DNA from: a virus
DNA length: 37,522 nt
Virus record (IMG/VR): IMGVR_UViG_3300048586_000889
Coordinates: 1 to 37,522 of that record
Strand: one strand, 5' to 3'
Shown here in pieces: positions 29,852 to 36,473 of the stretch (position 1 is its first letter; each line of letters opens with the position of its first letter). The notes beneath the pieces were generated by a model. It made no database searches. It saw only the letters and a program-made list of their open reading frames with translations, and was not told where the DNA came from. Position numbers and translations under genes: made by a program.

Positions 29852-30825
29852 GCGGTCTCTCGCTGAGGTTGAGGGCGTGAGGTTGAGGGCCGTGGGCATG
29901 GTGGGCATCGCTCTCGCAGCCAGGCGAATTGGATCCCGTGTTCGTGGCAAGAGATCTTCGCGCATCGCAGGAAGTAGTCGGGAAAGTCTTCCGGATGCTT
30001 TCGGTTTGCTGCTCGAACCCAGTGGTCGATGAGCTTCTCGCTATCGATCGCGAGCCCAACGTAGGCAACCATCCAAAGATCCTCCCGAGCCTCCTCGGCT
30101 CGCTTGGGGGATCGTCGCCTAGCTGAGTCTCGGAGCTTCACGGCCGCTCGGCCGATCTGCTCCAACGGCGGTTCTGATTCCTCATCGTCGACGTCGACCG
30201 ATCGGTCGGATGTTCCCAGGGACGTCGAAGACGAAGGGGAATGGGTATTAGGGTAAGAGGGATATAAAGAGGGAGTTGGTTTCGCTACGGGTCTGGCTAC
30301 GTCTCCCGCTACGGGTCTGGCTACGTCTCCCGCTACGTCTCCCGCTACTGGTCTGGCTACGTCTCCCGCTACGTCTCCCGCTACTGGTCTGGCTACGTCT
30401 CCCGTTGTTAGCTGGCGACACCAATGTTCGACGACTGGCGGTAGCAGTTCGGATGCGTCACTGATCGCAGAGAGATCGGCTTGCAGGATAAGACCTGCAA
30501 CGCGATGGCAATGGGCATGCTTATAACATCCGCGTCGAACAAGTCGGTGCTCTTCCAGTTGCTTTACGGCTCGAGCTACCGATCCATGATGACACGCGAC
30601 AGCCGGATCCTCGGCAATCTCGCGCCGAGTGCGTCTCAGTACTCCGAGCCCTGCGACCCGTACCACGAGCCGCATTATCTTTCCTGCCGGTGTGTCGAGC
30701 CCAATCCCTTTGGCTCTCAATGCATCCTCCGTGAGCTTCAGCAACCGAGCCAGCGAGGCGCGTTTCGTTTCGGCTTCGAAATCGCGGCCTTCGATGTACT
30801 CGAGAAGCGGTGTTGGGTTTTCCAT
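29842..30825 (-). CDS. O-like phage replication initiator with winged helix
   Basis: 327 aa. Residues about 62-105 form a winged helix-turn-helix (RRTRREIAEDPAVACHHGSV, ARAVKQLEEHRLVRRGCYKH), as in replication initiators of the lambda O/DnaD-like class. A linker with ten tandem GDVA/RPVA tetrapeptides (about 142-181) is encoded by twelve-base DNA iterons, the same layout as lambda O, whose origin lies inside the gene. The C-terminal part (about 200-327) is basic and acidic, with a helix (EDLWMVAYVGLAIDSEKLID) and an H-E-H-G-I-Q-F-A-W motif like DnaD-type helicase-recruiting ends. Function as initiator is inferred; there is no homology search. Confidence 0.68.
   Translation of the reverse strand: MENPTPLLEYIEGRDFEAETKRASLARLLKLTEDALRAKGIGLDTPAGKIMRLVVRVAGLGVLRRTRREIAEDPAVACHHGSVARAVKQLEEHRLVRRGCYKHAHCHRVAGLILQADLSAISDASELLPPVVEHWCRQLTTGDVARPVAGDVAGDVARPVAGDVAGDVARPVAGDVARPVAKPTPSLYPSYPNTHSPSSSTSLGTSDRSVDVDDEESEPPLEQIGRAAVKLRDSARRRSPKRAEEAREDLWMVAYVGLAIDSEKLIDHWVRAANRKHPEDFPDYFLRCAKISCHEHGIQFAWLRERCPPCPRPSTSRPQPQRETACS
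30284..30403. repeat. Ten tandem 12-bp iterons, candidate replication origin
   Basis: Ten consecutive 12-bp units fill 120 bp: GCTACGTCTCCC (six copies) alternating with GCTACGGGTCTG (two) and GCTACTGGTCTG (two). All begin GCTAC. They lie inside the initiator gene, the same relation as lambda ori to O. On the coding strand each unit is a GDVA or RPVA tetrapeptide. Confidence 0.85.
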
Positions 30826-31229
30826 TCCAAAAGCTCCAGTTCGCAGACTATCAACGTGTGTTGTAAATCCCGTTGTAAATCGCTATTTTTTAGGGGCGTT
30901 TTTCCCAATTCCAACAGTCTTACTAAGACTGTGGTTTACAGCGTTTTTTGAGTCGCTTTCTCGCCGGTTGAGTGCGTGCGAGAGCGGTCCCGATCAGGCT
31001 TCCCGACCGGTTCAGTGCGCAAAATAAGCGCGGCGGGTGTTACCCACCTTTTCTCGAATCGATTGTCCGAGTCAAAAGCCTCTCACCTCGGTTCGCATTG
31101 CAAGTTGAACCTCGATCGAGCACTAGCAACTCGTCGGTCTAGTTGTGCCTACGGGCCAAGTTTCATTCTCAATCTCCAAGTTGTTTCACGCGCAAGTTGC
31201 GCACCAATTGAGCTCCATCAATGGAGCAA
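30826..31229. other. Non-coding regulatory region upstream of the initiator gene
   Basis: About 400 bp with no convincing coding sequence. It holds a 19-bp palindrome ACAGTCTTA-C-TAAGACTGT (30914-30932), two GTTGTAAATC direct repeats 12 bp apart (30860-30869, 30872-30881) and an inverted GTTTACAGC copy (30934-30942). Three CAAGTTG words occur at 31101, 31177 and 31193, the last inside a GCGCAAGTTGCGC palindrome (31190-31202). The set reads as the operator region of the replication operon, reading - strand. No perfect promoter is claimed. Confidence 0.6.
31212..31227 (-). terminator. Hairpin just after the first tRNA-like gene
   Basis: GCTCCAT-CA-ATGGAGC, 7-bp stem (6 bp with a 4-base loop), lies three bases after the tRNA-like 3' end on the minus strand. 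There is no T tract, so it is more likely a processing or end-protecting hairpin than a strong terminator. Confidence 0.45.
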
Positions 31230-31230
31230 A

Positions 31231-31341
31231 GGACCAGGCGGGAGTCGAACCCGCACGAATGCTACCCTCAGGAGGCCATCCCCTACTCTCGCATCACACT
31301 ACCGCCTTGTGGGCGGCGCTCTACCATTGAGCTACTGGCTC
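31231..31341 (-). tRNA. tRNA-like gene with a very long variable region (anticodon unclear)
   Basis: The 5' half is standard: acceptor GAGCCAG, TA, D arm GCTC-AATGGTA-GAGC. The 3' half is standard: T arm GCGGG-TTCGACT-CCCGC, acceptor CTGGTCC (six of seven pairs, one A.C and one G.U). Between them lie 63 bases where 23 are normal, that is, 40 extra. An anticodon-like hairpin GCCGC-CCACAAG-GCGGT follows the D arm, but its loop has C at position 33 and no usual anticodon (ACA). The extra bases hold a second stem GATGC...GCATT. It could be a class II-like tRNA with a giant variable arm, a tRNA containing an insertion, or a decayed tRNA. The CCA end is not encoded. Amino acid not assigned. Confidence 0.6.
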
Positions 31342-31347
31342 CGCTTG

Positions 31348-31623
31348 TTAAACCAACTCCTTTGCGTGAACGTGTGCTCTGTCGTATTCAGGATCCCATC
31401 CCATTGTCTCGCAACACTTCACGCACACGCTGCCTCCATACGTTCTATAGAAGCGATCACCGACGGCGATGATCCGTTTGCAATACGCGCATTCCCCAGC
31501 CGTCGATGGGTTCAGCTTCTCGTAGCACGCCTGGCAGGTGCTCCCCTCAGGTTTGTAAGGCGGTACAAGGTAGAAGTGGGTCTTGCACTCCACGCATGCG
31601 CAACGTTGTTCATTCGCTCCCAT
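31348..31623 (-). CDS. Cysteine-rich zinc-ribbon protein
   Basis: 91 aa with ten cysteines: C8, C10, C13, C30, C33, C45, C48, C67, C70, C71. They form pairs CxxC (CVEC, CQAC, CAYC, CVKC), suggesting two zinc ribbons. There is no membrane or signal segment. Such small ribbons in phage early regions often bind DNA, RNA polymerase or nucleases. It starts inside the end of the preceding gene (14-base overlap) and ends just before the tRNA-like gene. Confidence 0.66.
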   Translation of the reverse strand: MGANEQRCACVECKTHFYLVPPYKPEGSTCQACYEKLNPSTAGECAYCKRIIAVGDRFYRTYGGSVCVKCCETMGWDPEYDRAHVHAKELV

Positions 31624-31822
31624 TGCCCTCTTCCTTTCGAGACTCGGGAGCGATGAAACTCATAACGAGCTTGAACATCGCTTTGGCTTGCTCCTCCGTG
31701 ACTCTCCCTTGAAACCACAATCCCGGTACATCGACGGAGCACAATTGATCACAGCCGTCGATACCTCCCTGCGTCTTCACAGCCTCTCGCAGTTCTCGGT
31801 CGTAGCTCGGTCGCCTGCTCAA
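31610..31822 (-). CDS. Small unknown early protein
   Basis: 70 aa: SRRPSYDRELREAVKTQGGI, then a short strand and a helix (EEQAKAMFKLVMSFIAPESR). No recognised family or motif. It overlaps the zinc-ribbon gene by 14 bases and lies 48 bases after the NDT-like gene. Likely a real gene because both neighbours are tightly packed on the same strand. Confidence 0.52.
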   Translation of the reverse strand: MSRRPSYDRELREAVKTQGGIDGCDQLCSVDVPGLWFQGRVTEEQAKAMFKLVMSFIAPESRKEEGNGSE

Positions 31823-31870
31823 AATAGTGTTCCTTAAATTGTGTTACTTGCCGATACCTGAGCCGCATCT

Positions 31871-32311
31871 CTAAACAACCGTCATGGCTGGCAATCCCGC
31901 CCAGTCCATTAGCTCATCCATCGTCGTTAGTATTGGGTTGCCCAAATACATCAACTCTGGTTCGCACTTGTCTAGCATCACAACAGCTCCACGCTTGCCG
32001 TTACCCAAAGCCCACCCAAACTCCCAAGACGCCGATCGTCCGCTTGGCAAAACCAATACACAAGCATCGCAACCTCGCAGTGCGGTCATGTCGCATTCGT
32101 ACCCCGCCTTGGCTATTGGGTGTTCTAGCGCGTCGCGATATTGTTGCGGGGTCCAGTTTTGCCAATCAGGATGGATCTCTCTCCAACTGAAGCCGTTGTT
32201 ACCTGGGGCCGGATTCTTGAAGTCGTAAACATCATGGCCCGCAGATCTCAAGATCGAAACGACGGCGGGCTGTAGAAGATTCCTCCAAGACGAGGCAACG
32301 TAGATTTTCAT
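31871..32311 (-). CDS. Nucleoside 2-deoxyribosyltransferase-like protein
   Basis: 146 aa from the ATG at 32311, which has AAAGGA six bases upstream. It begins MKIYVASSWRN, continues GHDVYDFKNPAPGNNGFSWR and ends with D74-M-T-A-L, C-D82-ACVLVLPSGRS-ASW-E97-FGWALGNGK. This is the nucleoside 2-deoxyribosyltransferase layout, with two Asp and one Glu where the family keeps its catalytic acids. These enzymes move bases between deoxyribose sugars. Related phage proteins probably act in nucleotide salvage or in modifying nucleotide or NAD-type metabolites. The size is typical. Confidence 0.72.
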   Translation of the reverse strand: MKIYVASSWRNLLQPAVVSILRSAGHDVYDFKNPAPGNNGFSWREIHPDWQNWTPQQYRDALEHPIAKAGYECDMTALRGCDACVLVLPSGRSASWEFGWALGNGKRGAVVMLDKCEPELMYLGNPILTTMDELMDWAGLPAMTVV

Positions 32312-32339
32312 GTTTGTTCCTTTACAAAAAGTTAGTTCT

Positions 32340-32696
32340 TTAATCATGAACCGGACTTGCGGACGTTTGGACATCATGACCGAGCACTTCCTCGATCGTC
32401 GGGTGTCGTTCAAAAATTCGACCCGTTCGAACCTCGCGGTTATCAAGGAGGATCTTGATTCCCCGCATCCCGTTGTTCGTCACCTCGGCGCGAACCCCGT
32501 ATTTGTGAGCAGCCAACACAAGCAACGTAAGACGGTCGTCGTCGTACGTTGCGAGAGTGCCGTGAGGAACTAGCTCCACGTAGGTCGAATGCTCGGCGAA
32601 TTTGGCGAGTCGATGCTTGCCTCCAAACACCATGTCGATCACACGTACGACCCTCACAGCAAAGGGGAGTTCGATCAAATCTATTTCTTGCGACAT
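32340..32696 (-). CDS. Unknown early protein
   Basis: 118 aa. Strand-rich N-terminus (IDLIELPFAVRVVRVIDMVF), a helix (LTLLVLAAHKYGVRAEVTNN) and a NGMRGIKILLDNREVRTGRI region. No motif recognised. The end is overlapped by the next gene's 5' end; its start lies 16 bases inside the preceding gene (32681-32989). Packed in the early operon. Probably a small conserved phage protein. Confidence 0.58.
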   Translation of the reverse strand: MSQEIDLIELPFAVRVVRVIDMVFGGKHRLAKFAEHSTYVELVPHGTLATYDDDRLTLLVLAAHKYGVRAEVTNNGMRGIKILLDNREVRTGRIFERHPTIEEVLGHDVQTSASPVHD

Positions 32697-32989
32697 GCTT
32701 CGCCATTCCTTTCGAGCGTGTGGAACCGAGGAGCTTTTGGCCCAGCTGCGAACTCTCTCCGGAGAAGAGCCAATGCAGCCTCGTAGGTTGCTTCCTCACT
32801 TGCGGTCCTCTCGGACTGATTCCACTCATCGCCTGTCGAAAAGGGATCCCTCCGATCCATGCAACCAATGAAACCGATGGCCAGCTGGCACAATGCCGTT
32901 CGATCGCCCTCAACGAAATGGACTTCGTCCTTGGGATCAAGATCTCCACCCACGGCAGGCGGCGCTTGTGTTGTCTCGTTTTCAGTCAT
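32681..32989 (-). CDS. Unknown early protein
   Basis: 102 aa. Acidic N-terminus, then VHFVEGDRTALCQLAIGFIG (23-42), a pattern recalling small phage proteins that precede replication genes, and a helix with SERTASEEATYEAALALLRR. Ends in a basic patch. Starts at an ATGA overlap with the preceding gene, a sign of coupled translation. Function unknown. Confidence 0.58.
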   Translation of the reverse strand: MTENETTQAPPAVGGDLDPKDEVHFVEGDRTALCQLAIGFIGCMDRRDPFSTGDEWNQSERTASEEATYEAALALLRREFAAGPKAPRFHTLERNGEACRKK

Positions 32990-33288
32990 TGCGAATCCGT
33001 CAGAGAGAGTGTGAGTTGCTGAGAAGGAACACGCGGCCAGCTAGCTGCATAGGCTTGCTTCGAATCCGGCGCAGGAATCCAAAGCAGCTTCGATGGATCC
33101 ATTTGCAATCGGCCCTCAGCCACGAGCCGTCGGAGATCGCCGGTCCACTTGGTCTTGCTCGCCTTTGCGATCGCAGCTCCGCAGCGACCAAGAGTCGCGA
33201 GATCATTTGCGACCTCGTCGAGGGGTATCGGCTCGCGATACGACCGCACGAACTCGATCAATTCATCATCGGTCATGCCGCTAACCAT
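32986..33288 (-). CDS. Small winged-helix-like protein
   Basis: 100 aa from the ATG at 33288, which overlaps the preceding stop by eight bases; an ATG at 33276 is possible. TDDELIEFVRSYREPIPLDE is followed by VANDLATLGRCGAAIAKASK and WTGDLRRLVAEGRLQM, a helix-helix-strand order like a winged helix-turn-helix. It may bind DNA. The C-terminus is Ser/Pro-rich. No clear family. Confidence 0.58.
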   Translation of the reverse strand: MVSGMTDDELIEFVRSYREPIPLDEVANDLATLGRCGAAIAKASKTKWTGDLRRLVAEGRLQMDPSKLLWIPAPDSKQAYAASWPRVPSQQLTLSLTDSQ

Positions 33289-33631
33289 GTAGCACCGGCC
33301 TCTCTGCTTCGATGCGGAAATGGACATCGAGATCGTCCTCGCAGCCGGCAGCGCGAGCAGCCAGTTCAATTGTGAGTCCATGGTTCCTGATGTATCGATC
33401 TGCTTGGATGCGGACATCTTGCGATCGCAATCGATCGAGCTGCTTTCGCTCCAGCTGGAGAATGAGCACCCCTCGCTGAATCAAGAGCCACAAGCTCGCC
33501 ACCATCCTCCAGTCCGACGCGGACAGGGCCCACTCCGGCTTGCTCGATCCAACATCGCGCACGGAGTCAAGCTGCTCGCGGCATGCCCTGGCGTATTCCT
33601 CGGGGGTTAAATCATCACGATAGATTCGCAT
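33281..33631 (-). CDS. Unknown early protein
   Basis: 116 aa: RIYRDDLTPEEYARACREQL, a hydrophobic helix (DWRMVASLWLLIQRGVLILQ) and a helix with charged repeats (LERKQLDRLRSQDVRIQADR). The end includes ELAARAAGCEDDLDVHFRIE. No recognised motif. Three bases after the HhH-protein gene. Confidence 0.57.
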   Translation of the reverse strand: MRIYRDDLTPEEYARACREQLDSVRDVGSSKPEWALSASDWRMVASLWLLIQRGVLILQLERKQLDRLRSQDVRIQADRYIRNHGLTIELAARAAGCEDDLDVHFRIEAERPVLHG

Positions 33632-33634
33632 GGT

Positions 33635-34129
33635 CTAAACAGGCTTCTCCTTCGACTTGCTCGCGTCCCTCTTGGCGGCGGCAGGTGCGTAGAATTGTCT
33701 CGCGAAGTATCCATGCTCCGCATCAATCAGTCGTTCGTACTCCTCATCGGGTGGAATCGCCAGGCATTCGCTTCGCTTCACCTTTTCAACGGTCTCACGA
33801 ATGGCCTCCAAATTGCGAGCCCCCATTCCGGGAATGCTGAGCAGTTGCTCGTCGGTGGCTTGATCAACAGAACGCAAGATCTCGAACCGTTCGCTCTCAA
33901 GCATGCCGGCGATCCGAGCCCCAAAAACCGTGCTCACGTGATTGTCGAGCGTCGCAAGGCCGGGATTGGCCTCAACGATGAATCGAGCGAGAACGCGATG
34001 CGCTGCCTCGATCGATCCTCGCAGAATTCGAACCTGCATCTCTCGGCAAGCAATGCTCCACCGAGCCGAATCCCATTGGGCGAGCAGATCGCCGAAATCC
34101 TTTTGAGGTTGCTGTTGAGCTGCATTCAT
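33635..34129 (-). CDS. Helix-hairpin-helix DNA-binding protein
   Basis: 164 aa. TDEQLLSIPGMGARNLEAIR (92-111) is a helix-hairpin-helix motif with the usual I-P-G-x-G turn, as in DNA repair and recombination proteins. The N-terminal part (about 10-70) is helical with REMQVRILRGSIEAAHRVLA. The gene overlaps the downstream recombinase-side gene (34126) by four bases (ATGA), so the two are co-translated. A role with the adjacent recombinase, as accessory DNA-bending or recombination factor, is reasonable but inferred. Confidence 0.68.
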   Translation of the reverse strand: MNAAQQQPQKDFGDLLAQWDSARWSIACREMQVRILRGSIEAAHRVLARFIVEANPGLATLDNHVSTVFGARIAGMLESERFEILRSVDQATDEQLLSIPGMGARNLEAIRETVEKVKRSECLAIPPDEEYERLIDAEHGYFARQFYAPAAAKRDASKSKEKPV

Positions 34130-35226
34130 GTCGCGAGCCTCGTTAGAAGTGAATCTTCGACACTCAAATAGTTCCGACGGGCGACCGTCGCAGAGTGACC
34201 CAGCAAGAGCCCTGCTTGCTGCGGAGTGATCGAGGGATCGGCAGCCAGCTGATTAGCCCGAGTCGCTCGGAATGCGTTGTAGGGTGGCTGCCATTGCGGG
34301 ACCCCGACGCGATCGCGGAGCTCATAGAGCCAGTCGTAACAGGTATGCTCGGTGATCCGCGTTAGGACGCGATCGCTCGGGGATCTCCCGTGGAGGAGCT
34401 CGGGGAGGTAGATTGCGATCGCAGGATAGATCGGATTGACTCGTTGGCGATCGTTCTTCGTCTCGGTGAAGATGATTCGCGATCGCGAGAGATCGAAATC
34501 ACCCACTCGCAAGGAAAGCCCTTCTCGCAGCCGGCAGCCGGTACACTGCACGAGTCGGAGCCAATACCGCTCCTCCGTCGTCTTGCAAGATCGCACCATC
34601 TGATCAATCCATTCCGCCTGAACTTCGTCTTTCGATTTGCTACCGATGGACTTGTCGAGCTCATCGCATGGATTGCGGGGAATGGATTTGCGTTTGTCGC
34701 GAAGCCATGTAAAGAATGCCGCCCAGTTCTTCGCGTGCCTTGCGAGCGTGTTGGGTGCATAGCCGTGCTCATCGGCGAGCTCGGAAAGGAGATCCTCCAA
34801 GATGCCTCGATCGATACGGGTTACATCCGACGGGCATCGCAGCTTGAGTCGCTCGACGTCATGCATCACCTGCGAGTCCGTGTTGGCACTCGTGCCGAGC
34901 TCTTGGCGATAGGCTTCGTACTCGTCGATCGATTCATGTAAGCTCACCGCTTGCCGCGTGACAAACTGGGGGTCATCGGCGAGCAATCTCGTGAGGAGAT
35001 AGGCCCGCTGCTTGGTGGGCAATGCTTCGACCCATTCGAGAGTCGATCGCAAATGCTCGGTCTCGCTACGGTGCGCTGTCAGGATCGACTCGATCTGACG
35101 TTTGGTCGTCGACCACTCGCGATCGCTCAAGCGAAACCGCTTGAAGCTCAACGTATCTTGCACGCCCGATTTAGGACCGAGCAAATGGCGAAATCGAATC
35201 TGTCGCTCTGAGTCATCGGCATGCAT
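34126..35226 (-). CDS. Second tyrosine recombinase (Xer/integrase-like)
   Basis: 366 aa from the ATG at 35226; an ATG at 35310 would overlap the GNAT gene deeply. A SAM-like domain (about 130-185, with YEAYRQELG) is followed by the catalytic domain: R232 in TGCRLREGL, K257 in ETKNDRQ, N317-x-x-R320 in YNAFRATRA, H344 in GHSATVARRNY and nucleophile Y353. The first histidine of the HxxR pair is Asn. Some active members tolerate this position. It lies on the early strand next to an HhH protein and a GNAT-like gene, far from the first integrase (1-882). Candidate resolvase or integrase of the phage; which copy is native is not decided. Confidence 0.82.
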   Translation of the reverse strand: MHADDSERQIRFRHLLGPKSGVQDTLSFKRFRLSDREWSTTKRQIESILTAHRSETEHLRSTLEWVEALPTKQRAYLLTRLLADDPQFVTRQAVSLHESIDEYEAYRQELGTSANTDSQVMHDVERLKLRCPSDVTRIDRGILEDLLSELADEHGYAPNTLARHAKNWAAFFTWLRDKRKSIPRNPCDELDKSIGSKSKDEVQAEWIDQMVRSCKTTEERYWLRLVQCTGCRLREGLSLRVGDFDLSRSRIIFTETKNDRQRVNPIYPAIAIYLPELLHGRSPSDRVLTRITEHTCYDWLYELRDRVGVPQWQPPYNAFRATRANQLAADPSITPQQAGLLLGHSATVARRNYLSVEDSLLTRLAT

Positions 35227-35707
35227 CACCAATCTCCGAATCCGTTCGAGAAATCTTCCGGAATGAAAAGACGTCCACCGGCCCGTGAATAACCGGAGGC
35301 GCGAAATCAAACTTTCTTAGGAGGTCTCGCCACTGCACATTCGCAGGAGACGAAAAAGCGGCGACTCTCTGAGGTGAGTAACGGCTCATGTACCAAAACA
35401 GAAGGTGATACTTGAGGGTAAGGCAATCAGAAGCGAGTGGGTGAATCAGTGGCTCGAAGATGATTCCATGCCAGCGAGTTTCGGTGATGTTCATATATCC
35501 CACCACTCCGTTGTTTCGGCATTCCACGACAGCAACCGCTTCGGGGGAGCAATCCATCAACAACCTCAGGCGGCGAGCTATCAGAAACATAAGCTTCCGG
35601 GTTCGCCTTGACGAAACATAGTGCATGCCAATCGCATTGAGACTTACGACATCCGAGCCAGTCGCGAGCCGAATCAATCCGCCTGGTGGTTCAATTTCAA
35701 GCGCCAT
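35213..35707 (-). CDS. GNAT-like acetyltransferase
   Basis: 164 aa from the ATG at 35707, with GGAG upstream, inside the end of the csrA-like gene. IRLATGSDVVSLNAIG, the A-V-A-V-V-E-C-R-N-N-G-V-V-G-Y-M strand pair and the following LIHPLASDCLTLKYHLLFWY resemble a GNAT fold; a clean R/Q-x-x-G-x-G/A acetyl-CoA loop is not seen, so activity is doubtful. Its 3' end overlaps the recombinase start by 14 bases. The sequence upstream of the ATG is shadow of csrA. Family call is tentative. Confidence 0.52.
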   Translation of the reverse strand: MALEIEPPGGLIRLATGSDVVSLNAIGMHYVSSRRTRKLMFLIARRLRLLMDCSPEAVAVVECRNNGVVGYMNITETRWHGIIFEPLIHPLASDCLTLKYHLLFWYMSRYSPQRVAAFSSPANVQWRDLLRKFDFAPPVIHGPVDVFSFRKISRTDSEIGDACR

Positions 35708-36116
35708 AACGCGACGCTCCTTCCGTGTGCAGATCATTGACCACGTCCATGGAAACCATCGCAGTCTCATCGCTCTGCGTTTTAGCCATCGAAACCAAGC
35801 CGGAGACCATGACGATTGAAGCAGCATGCTCCAAATCGCAACCCATAAACTTCGCGACATCAGCTATCTCTCGGTAGCGATCGTCGGGAAGAGTCACCAT
35901 GATCGATTTCATTTGTGATGGTGCGCGTTTGAAATCGCGACCATGCTCGCGATCGATCGCTCTTTGCACCTCTTCGCGATGCACGGTCACATCGCGAGGC
36001 GCCTCGATGCCGATTCGCACCTTGTCACCGCGAATGTCGACGATCAACACTTCCACTTCGAGCGAGTCCTTCGTAATGATGATGGACTGGTCCCGATGTC
36101 TAGATAGAACTAGCAA
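35697..36116 (-). CDS. csrA: CsrA-like RNA-binding regulator with an extra C-terminal domain
   Basis: 139 aa; CsrA proteins are normally about 60. Residues 1-58 are a clear CsrA: MLVLSRHRDQSIIIT, then VLIVDIRGDKVRIGIEAPRD and VTVHREEVQRAIDRE with L4, R6 and the V45-H46-R47-E48 RNA-binding edge. CsrA binds GGA in mRNA leaders. Residues about 66-139 add a second domain: SIMVTLPDDRYREIADVAKF and CDLEHAASIVMVSGLVSMAK, helical and like a ribbon-helix-helix or dimerising region. A TTG start at 36116 has GGAGG six bases upstream; GGA in its own ribosome site allows autoregulation. Phage CsrA homologues are rare; this may redirect host translation. Confidence 0.85.
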   Translation of the reverse strand: MLVLSRHRDQSIIITKDSLEVEVLIVDIRGDKVRIGIEAPRDVTVHREEVQRAIDREHGRDFKRAPSQMKSIMVTLPDDRYREIADVAKFMGCDLEHAASIVMVSGLVSMAKTQSDETAMVSMDVVNDLHTEGASRYGA

Positions 36117-36151
36117 AGCTCACCTCCGTTCAAGCTGAATGAATTTAAAAT

Positions 36152-36189
36152 GCCTGCCGCCACTCGGTTGGAGTCGAGCAGCGGCAGGC
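36152..36189 (-). terminator. Strong hairpin upstream of the csrA-like gene
   Basis: On the minus strand GCCTGCCGC and GCGGCAGGC form a perfect 9-bp stem with a second CTCG/CGAG stem inside, followed by ATTTTAAATT. It looks like a terminator or leader attenuator between the tRNA-like gene and csrA-like gene. No GGA is in its loop on this strand. Confidence 0.7.
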
Positions 36190-36367
36190 CCACATAGCGG
36201 GGCTTGTGGTCCGCAGGCTTCTGCTTTGGTCGGCTGTCTCCCTGCGGTCTACAGCTCAGCAAACCTCCCACCCATGGGACACCATGGATAAGCCCCTCTC
36301 AGGTATGAAACGCCCCCGGTGCGCGTCGCAGGTCACGCCCGAAATCCTGCTAACGCACCGAGAGCAA

Positions 36368-36466
36368 CACGCTGGCAGGACTCGAACCTGCAACACCCGG
36401 ATTTCCTCTCGCGGAAGATCCAACGCGAGAGAAAAGCCGGTGCTCTACCAGTTGAGCTACAGCGTG
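36368..36466 (-). tRNA. tRNA-like gene with a hairpin insertion in the anticodon loop
   Basis: 99 bases. Acceptor CACGCTG/CAGCGTG pairs perfectly (7 bp). D arm GCTC-AACTGGTA-GAGC, T arm GCAGG-TTCGAGT-CCTGC and a five-base variable region (GTGTT) are standard. The anticodon stem CCGG/CCGG is intact but its loop is 34 bases, 27 more than normal. The extra part is mostly a perfect hairpin, CTCTCGCG-10 bases-CGCGAGAG (36406-36431). If the hairpin were removed the loop would be T-T-T-T plus a few A: depending on the cut, anticodon UUC (Glu), UUG (Gln), UGA or even UUA. CCA is not encoded. Identity therefore open: tRNA with a mini-intron-like insert, or tRNA mimic. Confidence 0.68.
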
Positions 36467-36473
36467 AAATCGT

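Noticed and set aside
30284-30403. CRISPR-like array
   Set aside because: Units are 12 bp, contiguous and without unique spacers, so it is an iteron or coding tandem repeat, not a CRISPR array.
30276-30464. Open + strand frame of 62 codons across the repeats with Leu/Arg/Trp repeats
   Set aside because: It is the antisense of the iteron-containing initiator gene. Its repeats follow directly from the 12-bp DNA units, and it has no start signals.
31231-31341. Selenocysteine tRNA
   Set aside because: It has a four-pair D stem and no UCA anticodon; the acceptor is seven pairs with a mismatch.
36117-36367. Third tRNA in the gap between csrA-like and tRNA-like genes
   Set aside because: There are some tRNA-like words, but no T loop, acceptor and D arm set can be folded together; only the hairpin at 36152-36189 is supported.
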